A DNA stretch of 64,000 nt, taken from contig OENT01000164.1 of assembly GCA_900239685.1 (NCBI GenBank), positions 1-64,000 of the forward strand. Reading direction: 5' to 3'. This stretch comes from Rotaria macrura. Its lineage: Eukaryota; Rotifera; Eurotatoria; Philodinida; Philodinidae. Below the pieces are notes generated by a model, which did not search any database, was not told the origin of the DNA, and saw nothing but the letters and a program-made list of their open reading frames with translations. The position numbers and the translations under genes are program-made. How positions within the stretch are numbered: position 1 is the first letter of the stretch; every line of letters starts with the position of its first letter. This document shows, piece by piece, positions 12,470 to 24,500 of this stretch.

Positions 12470-13935
12470 ATGGAAGAAAATTTAATCATCAATGATAACC
12501 GACATCACGATAACAGTTATGTATCGACGTGTACAATACGTGACGTGCCCATCGTAAGTTTGATTACTGATGGAAAGGAACGCTTATGTTTGGCACAAAT
12601 ATCCAATGATTTGTTGAAAGGTTTCAGTTATAATGAAATACATAATCGACGTGTTGGTATGAATCGAGACAAGATTTCCATTTCTTTTTTTATTCATCCT
12701 AACTTTTGGTTTTTTTAGCGTTAGGCATAACATGTGTTCAATGTACACCTGTTCAATTGGAATTGCTTCGTCGAGCAGGCAAGTATTTGTTCATAGAAAT
12801 CTAAGATGTTTTTTTATTTTTCATCTTTCCTAAATATTTGTTGAAGGAGCTATGCCAAGCTCATCTCGACGTTGTGGTATGATCACTCGCCGTGAAGCTG
12901 AACGTTTAGTGAATTCATTTCTTGAATCAACAAAACCATTAAATTTACCAGAGAATTTTGTGTTTGAAGTTTATCATCATTGTGCTTGGGGATGTCGTGG
13001 TTTGTTTATTCCAATACGATATAATAGTTCACGAGCAAAATGTATCAGGTTAAATCTTGATTTTCTTTTTCTCAAACTTTCAATAACATGATCATGTTAT
13101 TTCTATTGTTTGTTTATTTCCGTTTAGATGTTTATTTTGCGATAGTTTTCTTTCACCAAATAAATTTATATTTCATTCTCATCGTCTACCTAATGTATCC
13201 TATGTTCAGCCGGATAGTCCAAATTTTAATGCATGGCGTCGTCATTTACGTTTACATAATCCAACACAAAGTGAAGATTTACGAGATGCATGGGAAGATG
13301 TGAAAGCTATGTTTAATGGGGGGAATAGAAAACGATCAACATCAGGAACAATAATGTCTACTAATACATCGAGACCATCAAACATAAACAACAATGATAA
13401 TATTTTTACGAGTGAAAATGATGACGAAAAACAAGAACTAGATGAGCAAGATAAAGACGATGATGACGATGAAAAGATTGAAAATAAATTAGAAGATGAA
13501 GAAAAATTAGCATTATCAATTCCATCACCATCACCACCGCCACAACCCCCACCAGCAAAAATACCGAAGACAAAAACAAGAGAGAAAAAAGTGCCAACAC
13601 ATAATGTTGTTTCATCAACAACAACTGACGAACAGTTACTTGACATGAACATGTTTCTACCACCACCTTTACCAACAGCACATCCATCACCATCGTCACA
13701 TTATTTTCCTTTTCCACCACCACTACCGACTTCCAATGCTTTATCTTTGGTTACTCTTAATTCAACTGATTGGTTACAGTTTTTTCGTGCACCGTTATTT
13801 GTTCCAGGTTCGTTTCGTTTACCATTATCAGCCATTCCAAGACGATTTCCATTCGAACTTAATAATCAAAACCCATCAATTATTGGCAGTGGTTCTCATT
13901 CGGCTTTTAAACCGCCGATTCAAAAACATGACTAA
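12470..13935 (+). CDS. SKOR: SKI-family transcriptional corepressor (SKOR/Fussel type)
   Basis: Four exons (12470-12656, 12719-12778, 12847-13048, 13128-13935) encode 418 residues. The SKI/SNO/DAC domain covers about residues 25-120, with LCLAQISNDLLKGFSYNEIH, GITCVQCTPVQLELLRRAG and SSRRCGMITRREAERL. It is followed by the zinc-containing SMAD4-binding-like domain (about 125-215), with HHCAWGCRG, RYNSSRAKCIRC, SPNKFIFHSH and AWEDVKAMFNGG. These blocks match SKOR1/SKOR2 better than SKI or SnoN. Residues from about 230 on are acidic, then proline-rich, and unlike vertebrate SKOR, which is about twice as long. The family consists of nuclear corepressors of neurons that bind homeodomain partners and dampen TGF-beta/BMP signalling. 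The second intron begins GCAAGT, a GC-AG intron whose phase restores the conserved RAGAMP block. The start is the first ATG of the exon, and no longer N-terminus is visible. Confidence 0.93.
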
Positions 13936-14006
13936 TAATAATCAACGATTAAAAACCATTTTTACGTTGTCACTTTTTTTTCTGTTAGCTGTTTGTGGTC
14001 AAGAAA

Positions 14007-14012
14007 AATAAA
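14007..14012 (+). promoter_or_regulatory. poly(A) signal of SKOR
   Basis: AATAAA lies 71 bp after the SKOR stop codon in an AT-rich stretch, the usual distance for a cleavage signal. No other AATAAA is closer. Confidence 0.55.
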
Positions 14013-14432
14013 GAATTCCGACGAATTTGTATTTCCTCTTTCATTAAATTCATGTTACTGAACTTTTGTAAGAAATTATATTTACACAAGCACAGTATAT
14101 TTTAAGATAAATACTCCTAGTTTAGTTTAAGATAAATCATATTTCAAAACAATGATTTAAATATAATTTTCTTGAGAAAAGTTTTGTCCTAGAGATTATC
14201 TTCCTAAAAAAAGTGTGAGCAGTAAAAGAAATATATGTTACATTGTAGCAAATTGATGTAGAGCGCACTCTATGCGAAGAAAGAAACAAATCAAGCAGTA
14301 TTGTAACTATGCTGTTGTCCTGACGCGAATTACAATAATGGTAATGTTGCTATTTTGTTTTTGAAGGTGCATCGAGAATATAAAATAATCTGCTAAGTAG
14401 AAAAGAGTGTTTTCTTATTTGAGATATTAATT

Positions 14433-15799
14433 ATGGGATCAAACACTAAATCCGACATGGACCGAATAGGTCTATTTAAAGAAATGGAATATGTAACAAT
14501 AAAAGATCTTTATAAAACACCTGCTCGTGGTGAGTTAAATTTAATTAAAATTTAATCGTTTTTTTTTAATTAAAGTTCTTTTTTTTCTTATTTCTTTGAA
14601 AAGTTGGTTTCAATGAAGCAGCTTATAAGAATAAACAAATGATGACTAAATGTTCTAAACAACGATCAACAGGATCTTTAGCAGGATACTTTGATACACA
14701 ATTCAAGACATTACCTGGTTCCTATGTTGACCCTATATCAATGCGTCGTAAAGCACGTATTGAAGAAAAAAAGAAAAATATTGTTAGCAAACCATTTGTT
14801 ACCATGTATCGACCTAAAGAACCGTATGTTTTAAAACAAAAATAAAACATCTAGTTTCAATATAAATCTCTATTAATAAATAAATATATGTATCTACATG
14901 TTTAGTGAGGGTCTCGGTTCATTCTATGGAACTATTGGTGGTGCAATAAAAGATTTAGATCCAAGTAAATCGAAATATCGTGACCAAGCTAAGCCGCCAA
15001 CTGAAAAACCAAATTTCAAAGTCAATCCACCAAAGAAAGGAACAGGTTACGGGTATGATAGAATACTTGCTGAATACTACTTTCAACGTAATAGTATTAT
15101 TTCGTTGTTTTCTAATTAGTTATCCTAATGTAGGCATTGAAAAAGATCCTCCATATGCCTATAAGGATAAAACGGATAATTACGATGCATCAATAGATGC
15201 TCAACGAGTAAGACGAAAAGACGAGATTTGTTTTTATTCAGAAAAAAATGATTCTTTTCTTTATCAGAAAGATTTTACGCAACATAAATCTTTAATGAAA
15301 GCTGGTGTATTTAAATTAAATATGCATCCGAAAGATTATTTTCATCAAAATCCATATCATGATGACGGTAAAGGTAAAAAACATCGCAGTGATGCTCCTG
15401 TAGAACGTTCGAAATCAGCTCCATCCGATAAAAAACCTTTTAAATTTAGTTCACCGGGCAAATCGGTTTGTTTTATTTTTATGCCTCTTTACGGATAGAA
15501 AGAAAGTGTCGTATTTCTCTATTTTTTAGCTTGGTGGTAATAAAGATGGTTGTTTTGATAAATTTCCTAAGCGCAGTGATAAAGATCCTTATGTTGTCGG
15601 TACGATGTATGCTCAAATTAAAAATGAAGTTAATAAACAAGGTAAAACGTATTATCCGAATAAATTTCCTAAGACACGTCCAACCGAATCAGTTCTAAAC
15701 AAAAATGTTATTGTAAGAATTACACGGCAAAATTATAAACAAGCATCACAAAATTATCACGGATTTCAAGTAACACAAAGGCGTGCTTCGATTCATTAG
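14433..15799 (+). CDS. CFAP96: cilia and flagella associated protein 96 (C4orf47 homologue)
   Basis: Six exons (14433-14529, 14604-14823, 14906-15087, 15134-15207, 15268-15465, 15530-15799) give 346 residues; the human protein is about 309. Matching blocks run in order along the whole protein: DRIGLFKEMEY near the N-terminus, FNEAAYKNKQM, LAGYFD, GLGSFYGTIGG, NPPKKGTGYGY, FKLNMHPKDYFHQNPY, FKFSSPGKS and FPKTRPTESV near the end. CFAP96 is a small, mostly extended protein linked to axonemes and centrosomes, with no enzymatic domain. The fourth intron (15208-15267, 60 bp) keeps an open frame, so a retained form would still be readable. I removed it because it has clean GTAAGA...TTATCAG ends and the inserted residues have no match in the family. 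The gene converges on PDRG1, with only 63 bp between the stop codons. Confidence 0.92.
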
Positions 15800-15862
15800 A
15801 TTTTTCTTTGGCTCTTTCGTTTTTATTTTTTAAATCTATAAATTTATATATACAAATGTATC

Positions 15863-16443
15863 TTAAACGTAAGGTTCCAACAATTGATCAAACTCTTGAC
15901 GTTCTTCACGTGATAAAGATTTTAAATTGAAACCACGAATTTCAGGCTTTTTTTCCGCATCATACAGTTTTTTAATATTTTCTTTTAATTTTTTTTCTGC
16001 TTCATTTATTTCAAGATTCATTTGATCGAAATCTGAATAAAAAAAAAGAAAGAAAATACGATTAGTTTTGAATACTAGAAATATTGTTGTTTATTTTCTA
16101 TTTGATACCTCGATCAATCAAACGTTTACAATCTTTCGTTGACATGCCAAGAAAATTATTATTCAAACATAACCAATTCATTTTTATATTACTTGGTTGT
16201 TTATAAATTGCACTAATTAAAATGAGAATAAGAAATTCTAATAAAATTCTACATAGAACAAGATACATACCGGCTAGCTTCTCGCAACTTATCACGTCGT
16301 TTATTTAGCTCAATTATTTCTCGTCGTTCGGCAAGAACATTTTCGGCTAATTGTTCAATTTCTTCTAAATATTTCAGAACAAAATCGGGATTATCGTGGA
16401 CACCTGCTTGAGCAAGACGGATTTGTTTATCTTCATTCGTCAT
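15863..16443 (-). CDS. PDRG1: p53 and DNA damage-regulated protein 1 (prefoldin-like)
   Basis: Three exons on the minus strand (16443-16271, 16212-16109, 16032-15863) encode 148 residues, against about 133 in vertebrates. The N-terminal helix carries VLKYLEEIEQLAENVLAERR and the C-terminal helix carries LYDAEKKPEIRGFNLKSL, both diagnostic of PDRG1. The fold is a beta-prefoldin type: two coiled-coil helices joined by short strands. PDRG1 is a subunit of the PAQosome (R2TP/prefoldin-like complex), which helps HSP90 assemble RNA polymerases and other large complexes. The first 20 or so residues before the conserved helix are extra. The gene shares its 3' end region with CFAP96, so the transcripts may overlap. 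Confidence 0.88.
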
Positions 16444-17286
16444 CTAGAACAATAGGATGAAAACTTCTGCGGGCACATGCGACAAGATTCAATATTATTG
16501 TAGTTTTTTTTTTTATTGAAGACGGTCGACATTTTCCTACACCGAGCTTTTCAAATCATAGATCGAACGTGTTTTTATTTCAAGTACCCTATCTTTTGGG
16601 TGAAGTTATACTACGCATTAATACAGTTTCAGTGCGATCAGATTTATCGAATCGTAGAAATGTTACTGCTTCTTTATCGGTTTTCTTTTAATGAAAAAAT
16701 TCGTTTTATGCACTTTCAATTCAGCAAATATGATTGGTTTCGAATTTTTTCAGTGTATGAAGTGCTCGTTGCTTTAAATCCGAAAATCGATTTTTATACA
16801 TAAACGCTACTGTCACACGTTAAGACGTCGAGCACTGCACGAATGATGATACCAAAAGCATCATGCTGAAATGCCTTACTGTCAGCTTATTTATCGTTCA
16901 TAGGCAATCGAATGAGTGAAACAAGCAATTGCATTCAAAAGCTTGTCATATTAGAAAATCTAATAAAATAACTTGAGAAGCGATGTCCCCATTCTATGAC
17001 AGATAACTTCTACTTTTTTCAACTCGATGAGATTCTCTTCAGATTTTTACGTCGTGTTCAATCTACGATTGGACTACTATAATCAGCATTGAAGATTGTT
17101 CTTTTCTTTGTCGTGATTTTGTTTTTCACGATTAATATCAATAAAAAACACTACAAATTGTTCTATGCATATTGATGAATATATTTTTTTCTAAATTAGT
17201 TCAAAAGCTAAACAATAAGCAAGAGAACGAATCGCGGGGTAAAAATGACGGGGTTAACTCTTGATATTTAAATTTGAATGGTGAAA
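16444..17286. other. intergenic, PDRG1 upstream region
   Basis: This holds the PDRG1 promoter side and, at its far end, the sequence beyond the GUK1 3' end. One frame at 16516-16803 (+, 95 codons) is phenylalanine-rich, starts inside the likely PDRG1 promoter and has no recognisable domain, so I leave it out. No repeats stand out. Confidence 0.45.
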
Positions 17287-17292
17287 TTTATT
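17287..17292 (-). promoter_or_regulatory. poly(A) signal of GUK1
   Basis: AATAAA on the minus strand lies about 20 bp past the proposed GUK1 stop. Its position favours the model in which the last short exon is used. Confidence 0.5.
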
Positions 17293-17312
17293 TCATTTGT
17301 GTGCCACTATTC

Positions 17313-18268
17313 TTATTTTTTTTGTTGTTCAAGTACAGCTTCAATATCCTAGAAGAAAAATGAAATTTCACAACGATGAGAAGAAAAACAAACAAGATTT
17401 TGTCATTCTTTTTTTTCTTTTACTTTGATAAGAATTCCTTTCAATGTTTGATAAGCTACATCGAGTTGATCATTCAATACAATATGATCATACATGCCAG
17501 GCTCTTTACTAAAGTCCATCGATTCTTTTGCTTCTTTCAGACGTTTTTCAATTGCAGCTTCACTTTCGGTTTTTCTTCCACGTAAACGTTGTTCGAGAAT
17601 TTCATAACTTGGTGGACTTACATAAATAAATAAGGCATTTAGATCTGTACTATGAATATTTTTGACACCTTGCTTATCGACATCAAGTAAACATATGCGA
17701 CCGGTTTGAGCAACATCTTCAACAGCTTTCTTACTAAAGAGACAAAAAGAAAAATAACATGTTCATTATGAATAATTAAATATTCTGTTCAATATTGCAT
17801 TACCTTGTTCCATAGAGATTTGATGAGAATTCAGTTGTTTCAAGAAATCCTCCTTGAGCAATCATTTTTTCCATATCAGTTCGAGCAATAAAATGATATT
17901 CTGTTGAAATATGACATCAAACTAGATAATACTTCATAAATGAAAATATGACACTATACCTCGACCATTTTGTTCCCCTGGTCGAGGTGATCGGGTTGTA
18001 TCTATTCAAATTATAATATTGCATATATCAAACATGATCAAACTTTAAAAAAGAAAGAAACATACGCGATATACTGAAAGCAAAAGCTGTTGGATATTCT
18101 TTGAATAGTTCAGCAATCAATGTACTTTTACCAGATCTAAAACAGAGTTTATGATTCAAACTTTATGTTCGATAAATATATGTTAGTGATCTCTAAATCA
18201 TCGATACTATACCCGCTTGGTCCAGACAAAACTATAGCTCGAGGTTTTACAGTTGTTGTCGGAGGCAT
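17313..18268 (-). CDS. GUK1: guanylate kinase
   Basis: Six exons on the minus strand (18268-18213, 18136-18066, 18001-17960, 17900-17804, 17733-17424, 17348-17313) give 203 residues; the usual length is about 200. The P-loop GPSGSGKST is at residues 16-24. SISHTTRSPRPGEQNG is the GMP-binding segment, followed by EFSSNLYGTSK, ICLLDVDKQGVKNI and EQRLRGRKTESE (lid region). The enzyme transfers phosphate from ATP to GMP and is essential in cytosolic guanine nucleotide supply. The last exon is inferred: TTCTTCTAG precedes 12 codons (DIEAVLEQQKK, stop) that resemble the family C-terminus. Without that splice the frame would end at 17403 with 198 residues, so the C-terminus is the least certain part. 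No sign of inactivation. Confidence 0.93.
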
Positions 18269-20110
18269 ACTTGATAGAACTCGTTAACTTATTCTGAAAA
18301 TAGAATGAAGTCGAGGAGTTAAAACACGGATAAAAAAGTTGTCTGTTAGTGAAATGAGTATGGAACAGTGAAGAGAAAATAACTGAAGAAGAGTTTCTGA
18401 GCACAAACATCTATAGCTATGAGGAAGAAAAAAAAAAGAAATCTGTAGATATTCGCATGACTAAAGAAGAAATAAGAAAAAAAAAGTTTCACACTAGCGA
18501 AAGAATAACCAAAAGAAACTATTCATCTAGATTAAGATGCATTATGACTTCCTATTGGTGATAAAAGTTTTGAACCTAGAAACTTAGTTCTTTTTTGCGT
18601 AGACTACGGTAAATAGGTAACATGGTTGATTTGTCTCAAAGAAAGTTGATTCAATGCACATTCTGAAGTTTTATGTCGTATGTATGAAAAAGAATCTTAT
18701 TTCATGATTTTTGTTTGAAATTTTTAATGGCTATGTGTGAATAAATTTTTATTGTTTTTTTCGAAAGACTATATTTCACTTGGAATCAATCATTGTAATC
18801 GATTTGAAATGATTATGGCGACTATTCGAGAAATTTCGAAAAAGATCCTGTAAGATAAAAAATGAATAAATTATTTTTATAGTACTATTTGGTGTTACCT
18901 TACAAAACCTTTTCGACTGATCTAATTCGATTAAATTAAAAGAGGACTCTACATTCTATGAATGCAGAACGTTGATTCTAGCGGCTCGGAATATTTCTAT
19001 TTGTTTGTTTATCTTTGTGGGTACGATCCAAGATGCTTCTAAAAATATTATATCCAAATATAACTTCAATGTTCAAGAAAAAATGATGTCATGACTCAAA
19101 GCATGACTTTTATTCAGGAAATAATAATATGAATTAGTGTGATGTTTCAAAAAAATTTAATGAAGTATATATTACTTACTTTTTCAGTCAATTTATATTG
19201 TTCACGTACTTCGATTCTGTCGATTTTCTCGTTCATAGAGAAGTTCAATTAAGAATGAAGATCGACTCATCATTAGTCAAGTACAAAAATTTGTCAGTGA
19301 CAGGACATGGTAGTTCTAACATTGTTTTCATACTGATTGTTGTAGTTTACTTGTGCACAGTATAGGTATGTGAAAGTGATGACGCTGTCACTACAAACTG
19401 AAGATGCTTCGGGAGAGTGAGACATAGCAAACAATATGTCGTTCGCATAGTACCCAATCGATATTATTCTCTTCTTGTCGAATAGGACGATTTTGATATG
19501 TTGTCGTAATGCTATTGGTTTCAAGTCTCTCGTAGCTTCCATGAATGACTTATTCCAAACGATCGAAGGATTGAAGGAATGACACTTTATCATTTGCTAA
19601 TATCAATGAAGTCTGGTCGAACAATGAGTTGACTAATATGAATGACAATCGTTTTCTTGCAACAAAACCAAAACAAAAATTTGAAGATTACTAATACATA
19701 TCTATACGATAATTCATTGATTTCGCTACAGTGAATATACTTTGTGTGTATTATAGTTTTTCAAAATAAGGAAAATCTCCATGTTTTTCTACTAGTCGTG
19801 CACCCTTTTTGTTAATAAATAATATGAGACGTAAGCGAATCGAATTGAATTTGTCACGGTTCACCTTCAAACTATAAGCAATAATTAGTATGCACGAATA
19901 GAAATATTTGAAATTTTAAAATAGCACTTGCAAAAAAAAGCCATCATAAACAAAATCACAAATCGTATCATTTCATTAACGTATTCAACTCGAAACACTA
20001 TCTAGTAAGGAGGAAAAAAGCAATAATTAAAGTCTGCTTGAACTATCGATAACTTCAAACATTTCAAATAGTTTACAACTCAACTAGCATGGCTCGTGTC
20101 CAAACTAGTT
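18269..20110. other. gene-free region upstream of GUK1
   Basis: About 1.8 kb, AT-rich. The first few hundred bases are the likely GUK1 promoter. A 99-codon frame at 19294-19593 (-) has no recognisable domain and no splice partners that I can see. No repeats were noticed. Confidence 0.45.
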
Positions 20111-20465
20111 TTAATCTGACTTTCGTGTACCCCCAATTGTATTAACAGATGGCATGACAACTTCATTAAAAATGAGAAAACATCTTGAACCGAATTGGAT
20201 CATATAAACTTTTTCTTGGTATGAAGTTCTCCATCATAAAAATATTGCATCATACATGAGATGCGAAAGTATTTCATGTTGATCAATATCTTTGACAACA
20301 ATATCGTAACTTTTACGTAGATACTCTAGAAATAAATCTACTGGTTTCGTTTTATCTAAATAACATTTAAAATGTTTTCAGTATGAATTCTAAACATATT
20401 GAACCAGTTCTATTGACTTGAGCCGTGGATAAATGAATATAAAATTCATTCTGAAGCAAGTACTT
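20111..20465 (-). pseudogene. possible decayed gene fragment of unknown family
   Basis: On the minus strand several protein-like segments follow one another in shifted frames: a first segment with HLSTAQVNRTGSICLEFI (about 20450-20370), a second with LDKTKPVDLFLEYLRKSYD through LSHLMYDAI (about 20360-20250), then YDGELHTKKKF, and finally FNEVVMPSVNTIGGTRKSD ending at a TAA (20111). Single-base shifts separate them (for example in the T-run near 20240), and no consensus introns explain the shifts. Composition is more protein-like than the flanks. I do not recognise the family. It may be a pseudogene piece or chance open stretches. It lies just beyond the BUD31 3' end, on the same strand. Confidence 0.35.
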
Positions 20466-20579
20466 TTTATTTTATCTTTTTCTTTGATACAATAAACAAA
20501 AACAAAATAAACAAATAATTGAGTGAAACACTATTCAAATCTTAGAGAATGAGTCGTAAAAATTCGAACCAATAATATT

Positions 20580-21144
20580 TTAACCGGAACATCCACGACA
20601 TCCACAATGAACACATTCAACAACTTTGCCTTCTTCTAATTTTTCTTTTGGTACACGACAAATACATTTTTTATTAAAATTTGTATCCCGTGGTTGAATA
20701 CAACGAAGACAACAAAGATTTTCATAACCTTGTTTTTTCCATTGTGCTAAACAGAAAAAAGAACATCTAATGAAAAATGTTACGGTGAAATATTTCATTA
20801 CGTACCAATTAAATTTTTATCTCCAAGTGACTGTTTAAGACAATAATCATATAGTTCTTTACTTATTGTTTTACGTTTATAATAAAGATCATAGATATAA
20901 CGTGATTTTTGATGATGAACTTTAAATATTGGCCATAATGTTTCAACTTTACGTTTTCCTTCATGTGGTGCTAGTTCTGCTTCGCGCATTTTAGCTTCTA
21001 ATTCATCCAATGTTGGTTCAATCAAATCCCTAAAGAGAAAAAAAATGATATTGGTTGTTTTGCATGTTAAACATGGCCAACACCGACAGCCAGAACTTAC
21101 CATCCATCTGGTGGTGGTTTAGAACCTTTTCGAACTTTAACCAT
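20580..21144 (-). CDS. BUD31: BUD31 splicing factor homologue (G10 protein)
   Basis: Three exons (21144-21101, 21029-20806, 20746-20580) encode exactly 144 residues, the same length as in most animals. Near-invariant blocks are present: [71 protein letters not shown] and the cysteine-rich end [16 protein letters not shown]31 is a core spliceosome component that uses clustered zinc-binding cysteines and sits near the catalytic centre. The gene lies 373 bp downstream of NUP153 on the same strand. Confidence 0.98.
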
Positions 21145-21349
21145 CTTGCGTTGTTGTTAATTATTGAATGAATCTACAAGATAATTGTGTAATAGTTATA
21201 TTTTATTTTGCTTGCGCAATACATTCACACATAGGTCTTGCTGTTTACTTTTTTATACTATATTATTTTTCTGTTTTAATCCTATCTTATTTCTTTTTGT
21301 TTTGTTCTCTTCGTTGCTCTCAAACAAACTACTTCAATTTTTCTTCTAA

Positions 21350-21435
21350 TCACGCAAGAGAGAGAGAGAAACAAAGAACAACAAAAACATACACACACAC
21401 ACACACATACAGACGCATTAGACACACACACAAAC
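21350..21435. repeat. GA and CA microsatellites
   Basis: A short (GA)n run at about 21355-21368 is followed by (CA)n runs at about 21390-21407 and 21421-21432. It lies in the 373-bp interval between the NUP153 stop and the BUD31 start, which otherwise shows nothing, so it falls in the likely BUD31 promoter or NUP153 3' untranslated region. Confidence 0.8.
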
Positions 21436-21516
21436 ATATAGAGAAAGACAAAAAAAAGCACGACTATGAATAATATTGTTCTGATATCTTTGAAGACAAA
21501 CAAGCAAAAAAAATTC

Positions 21517-24500
21517 TTATTGTTTAGCTCGACGTTTAGCTTTGATAATGGGACGTTTAGTGGTCGACTCGTCGCCAACACTGAAAGGACTGAAATGAAA
21601 AAAGAAACAGAAGCAGGTGGATTTTCATTCAATTAATTTTGCTCGTATTCTTACTTAGTTTCAGGTGTTGTTGAAGTCGTAGGAAAACCAGCTGAAAATG
21701 AATTATTAACGGTCGTCGATGGTGTTCCACTAAATTGAAATAGAGAACTAGCTGTAGTAGTTGTTGGCCCTGCACCGAAACTAAATGAAGGTGCTGCACC
21801 AAACGCGAATGTTGATGCTGTGGAACCAAATGTTGATGTTGCTCCTGCTGCTTGGGACAAAAAGGAAAAGCCACTTGTTGTTCCCGTTGGTAGACTTGAT
21901 GTTGTACTAGGATTTGTTGTTGGATTCGACGTACTTCCGAATGTAAATAATGATGAATTTGGCATCGTATTAAAACCTGAAAACGATGGTATTGAATTTG
22001 ACGATAGTGGCTTATCGATTGTCGTCGGTGGACTACTGAATGAAGTTGTTGCACTGAATGGTGGCGTTGCCGTTGCACTGATCGTTGATACAACTGATGG
22101 TGCAAATGTCTTCGGTGGACTACTGGCTCCGAATGAGAATGGTGTACTACTTGATGTTGTTGTTGTTGTTGTTCCCATGGGCGGAAAGCTAAAACCTGAT
22201 GACGAAGATAGACCACCACCGAATAGAGGTGCACCTGATGTTGAAGCTGCTGCTAGATTAGTGGTTGTATTAAATGATGATGTTGTTGCAGATGGAAAGT
22301 TACTTGGGAATAGAAGTCCACCGGTTGTTGTTGTTGTTGTTGCTGGCGTGGTGGCTGTTGCAGGAACCGGTAAGGATAATGCAGCGCTAGTTGTTGGTGG
22401 TACTGCAGTGCTTGATGCAAAGGAGAATAAAGTAGGTGTTACCGACGATGTTGGCATGGTTGTTGTTGATAATGATGAAGCTTGCGTAGCTGCTCCAAAT
22501 GTAAATAGAGATGGTTGTTTCTCGGTTGAAGTTGCTGAAGGTATCGTAGTCGATGCTATTGATGACATCCCGCCAAATGTTCCGAATGTCATCGATGTTG
22601 AAACTTTTGTTGTTGATGCTGATGTTGTTGTAGCTATTGAAGGTATTATTGAACTATTGGCTGTTGTAGTCGTATTTTGTGTTGCTAATGTGCCAAACGA
22701 CGATGGAATTGTTGAAGTAGTGCTTGTGCCAATATGAAAAAGATTACTTGGAGCTACTGCTGTTGATGATGTTGTAGTTGCCGGCTTATCTATACTGGCT
22801 ATTGAACTAGACAATGGGGTAGTTGTTGTGACAAATAACGGTGTTATTGTCGAAGGAAATAGAGCACTAGTCGTAACAGGTGGATTTGAACTAGTAGCTT
22901 CATTGTTCGCAGTTGTCGTAGTAGCAGTAATCGTTGATATTTTGCTGAACAATGGCAGTGTGTTTGTTGTAGACAACTGATGAGTTGTTGTTATTTGTGG
23001 TGGAATCAACAACGTGGATTCTTTTGTTGTTGACATTAGTGATGGTATAGTAGGTGTTGGTTCATTTAGAACAGTTGCTTGAGTTGTCGTGGTGGTAGGA
23101 ACTGGTTTTGATGCTGTATGTTCCTCAACAATAATATCATGTAATTTATTAGAAACTGTCGCGGCTGATGTTGATTCAATCGCTAGAACATAAAAAAAGA
23201 ACACAACCCTGCAAGCATTTCGTGAAAGGCTTGAGAAATGAAAACTAACCACTTAATCGTTTATAATTTGGATTTATACCATGGCAAAGTAAACATGATG
23301 CTGTTTGAGCTGGATGTTCCATTGAACATGAAGGACATTTCCATATGGGTCCTTTGACTTGTTTTGTCGAACGGGGTGGTGAAACACTAAATAAGGGCAT
23401 TTTTGGTATTGTACTGCTAGCTGTTGTCTGAGACAGTATTGAAGGAGTTGAATAAACAGTTTGTTTTTCAACAACAGAAGCAGCAGTCGACTTTTGTACT
23501 TGTGTAGATGCTGCAAAAATAGAGCATATTAACATGAGTATCGTGCAAACAAGTTACAAACCATTCGTACTTGAATCAACATGACACTTCTCAGGATATT
23601 TTTTAGCATAATCTTCTTGTGCTCGTGCAAATTTTGGCCATGAAAATGGAGCTATATTACCAAGTACCTATATGGAGAGAAAGATTGACATAAAAAAGTT
23701 ATCTTCATCAATATACTTTTGGTTTCGTTGCATCATTTTGTGGCTGAATCAATTCTATGGTAATTGAACTGCTTGTTTGCATTGATGAATCTGTTTGACA
23801 TGTTGATTGCATTTTTTCTGTCATTGGCCCTGATAAGGCTTCATTTCGGATATCAGCAGGTGGAAATGTACGCTGAATTTTTTTACTAGGTTCCATTGAA
23901 TCAGTTGCAGTTGAAATCTAAATAAAAACAATCCACAAGAGATTCCTTTTGACTACCGAATGATTTTATCATACTTACATTACATTGTATACCACATTCT
24001 TTCTCAGCTGCTTTCATTGGTTTACGTATTGGCATTATAGGAGCAGCAGCGGTAGCAGTCGATATTGTAGCTGATGTATGTTCTTCAATAGTTGAAATAG
24101 ATAATCTAAAATTATGATTGAAGTGCAGTTCTTGATTTCTGTATTTTTAATCAAATGCAAATAGTTACGGTTCACTATCAAGTGTTCGATTAAGACGTAT
24201 GCAATCTTGTAGTGTACGTCGTCGAAGTCTTTCGATATACGGCAAACGTCGTGAATTGATTGATGCATAGGTAACACCTAATATTTGTCGTTCATTCGAT
24301 GACTAGAATGATGAAAATATTATTTATTAATAATATTGGTTATATCCTTTAATTAATTTACTAATCGATTTGTTAATGATTGCTGAGTACTTTGTGTTGT
24401 ACTTTGAGGTCGACTAACTAAACCTGTTGCTAATAGATAATTAGCGGAGAATTCATTTAACTAAAAATAAATCAGACGAGAATATTTTTTCATGCTTTCG

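Noticed and set aside
13242..13652. 136-codon serine-rich frame on the - strand
   Set aside because: Antisense shadow of the acidic/proline-rich SKOR tail.
19294..19593. 99-codon frame on the - strand
   Set aside because: No recognisable family, no conserved motif and no neighbouring exons in phase.
21820..22737. 305-codon open frame on the + strand, valine/aspartate rich
   Set aside because: It lies exactly opposite the Thr/Ser-rich FG exon of NUP153. Repetitive ACN/TCN codons leave the antisense strand free of stops.
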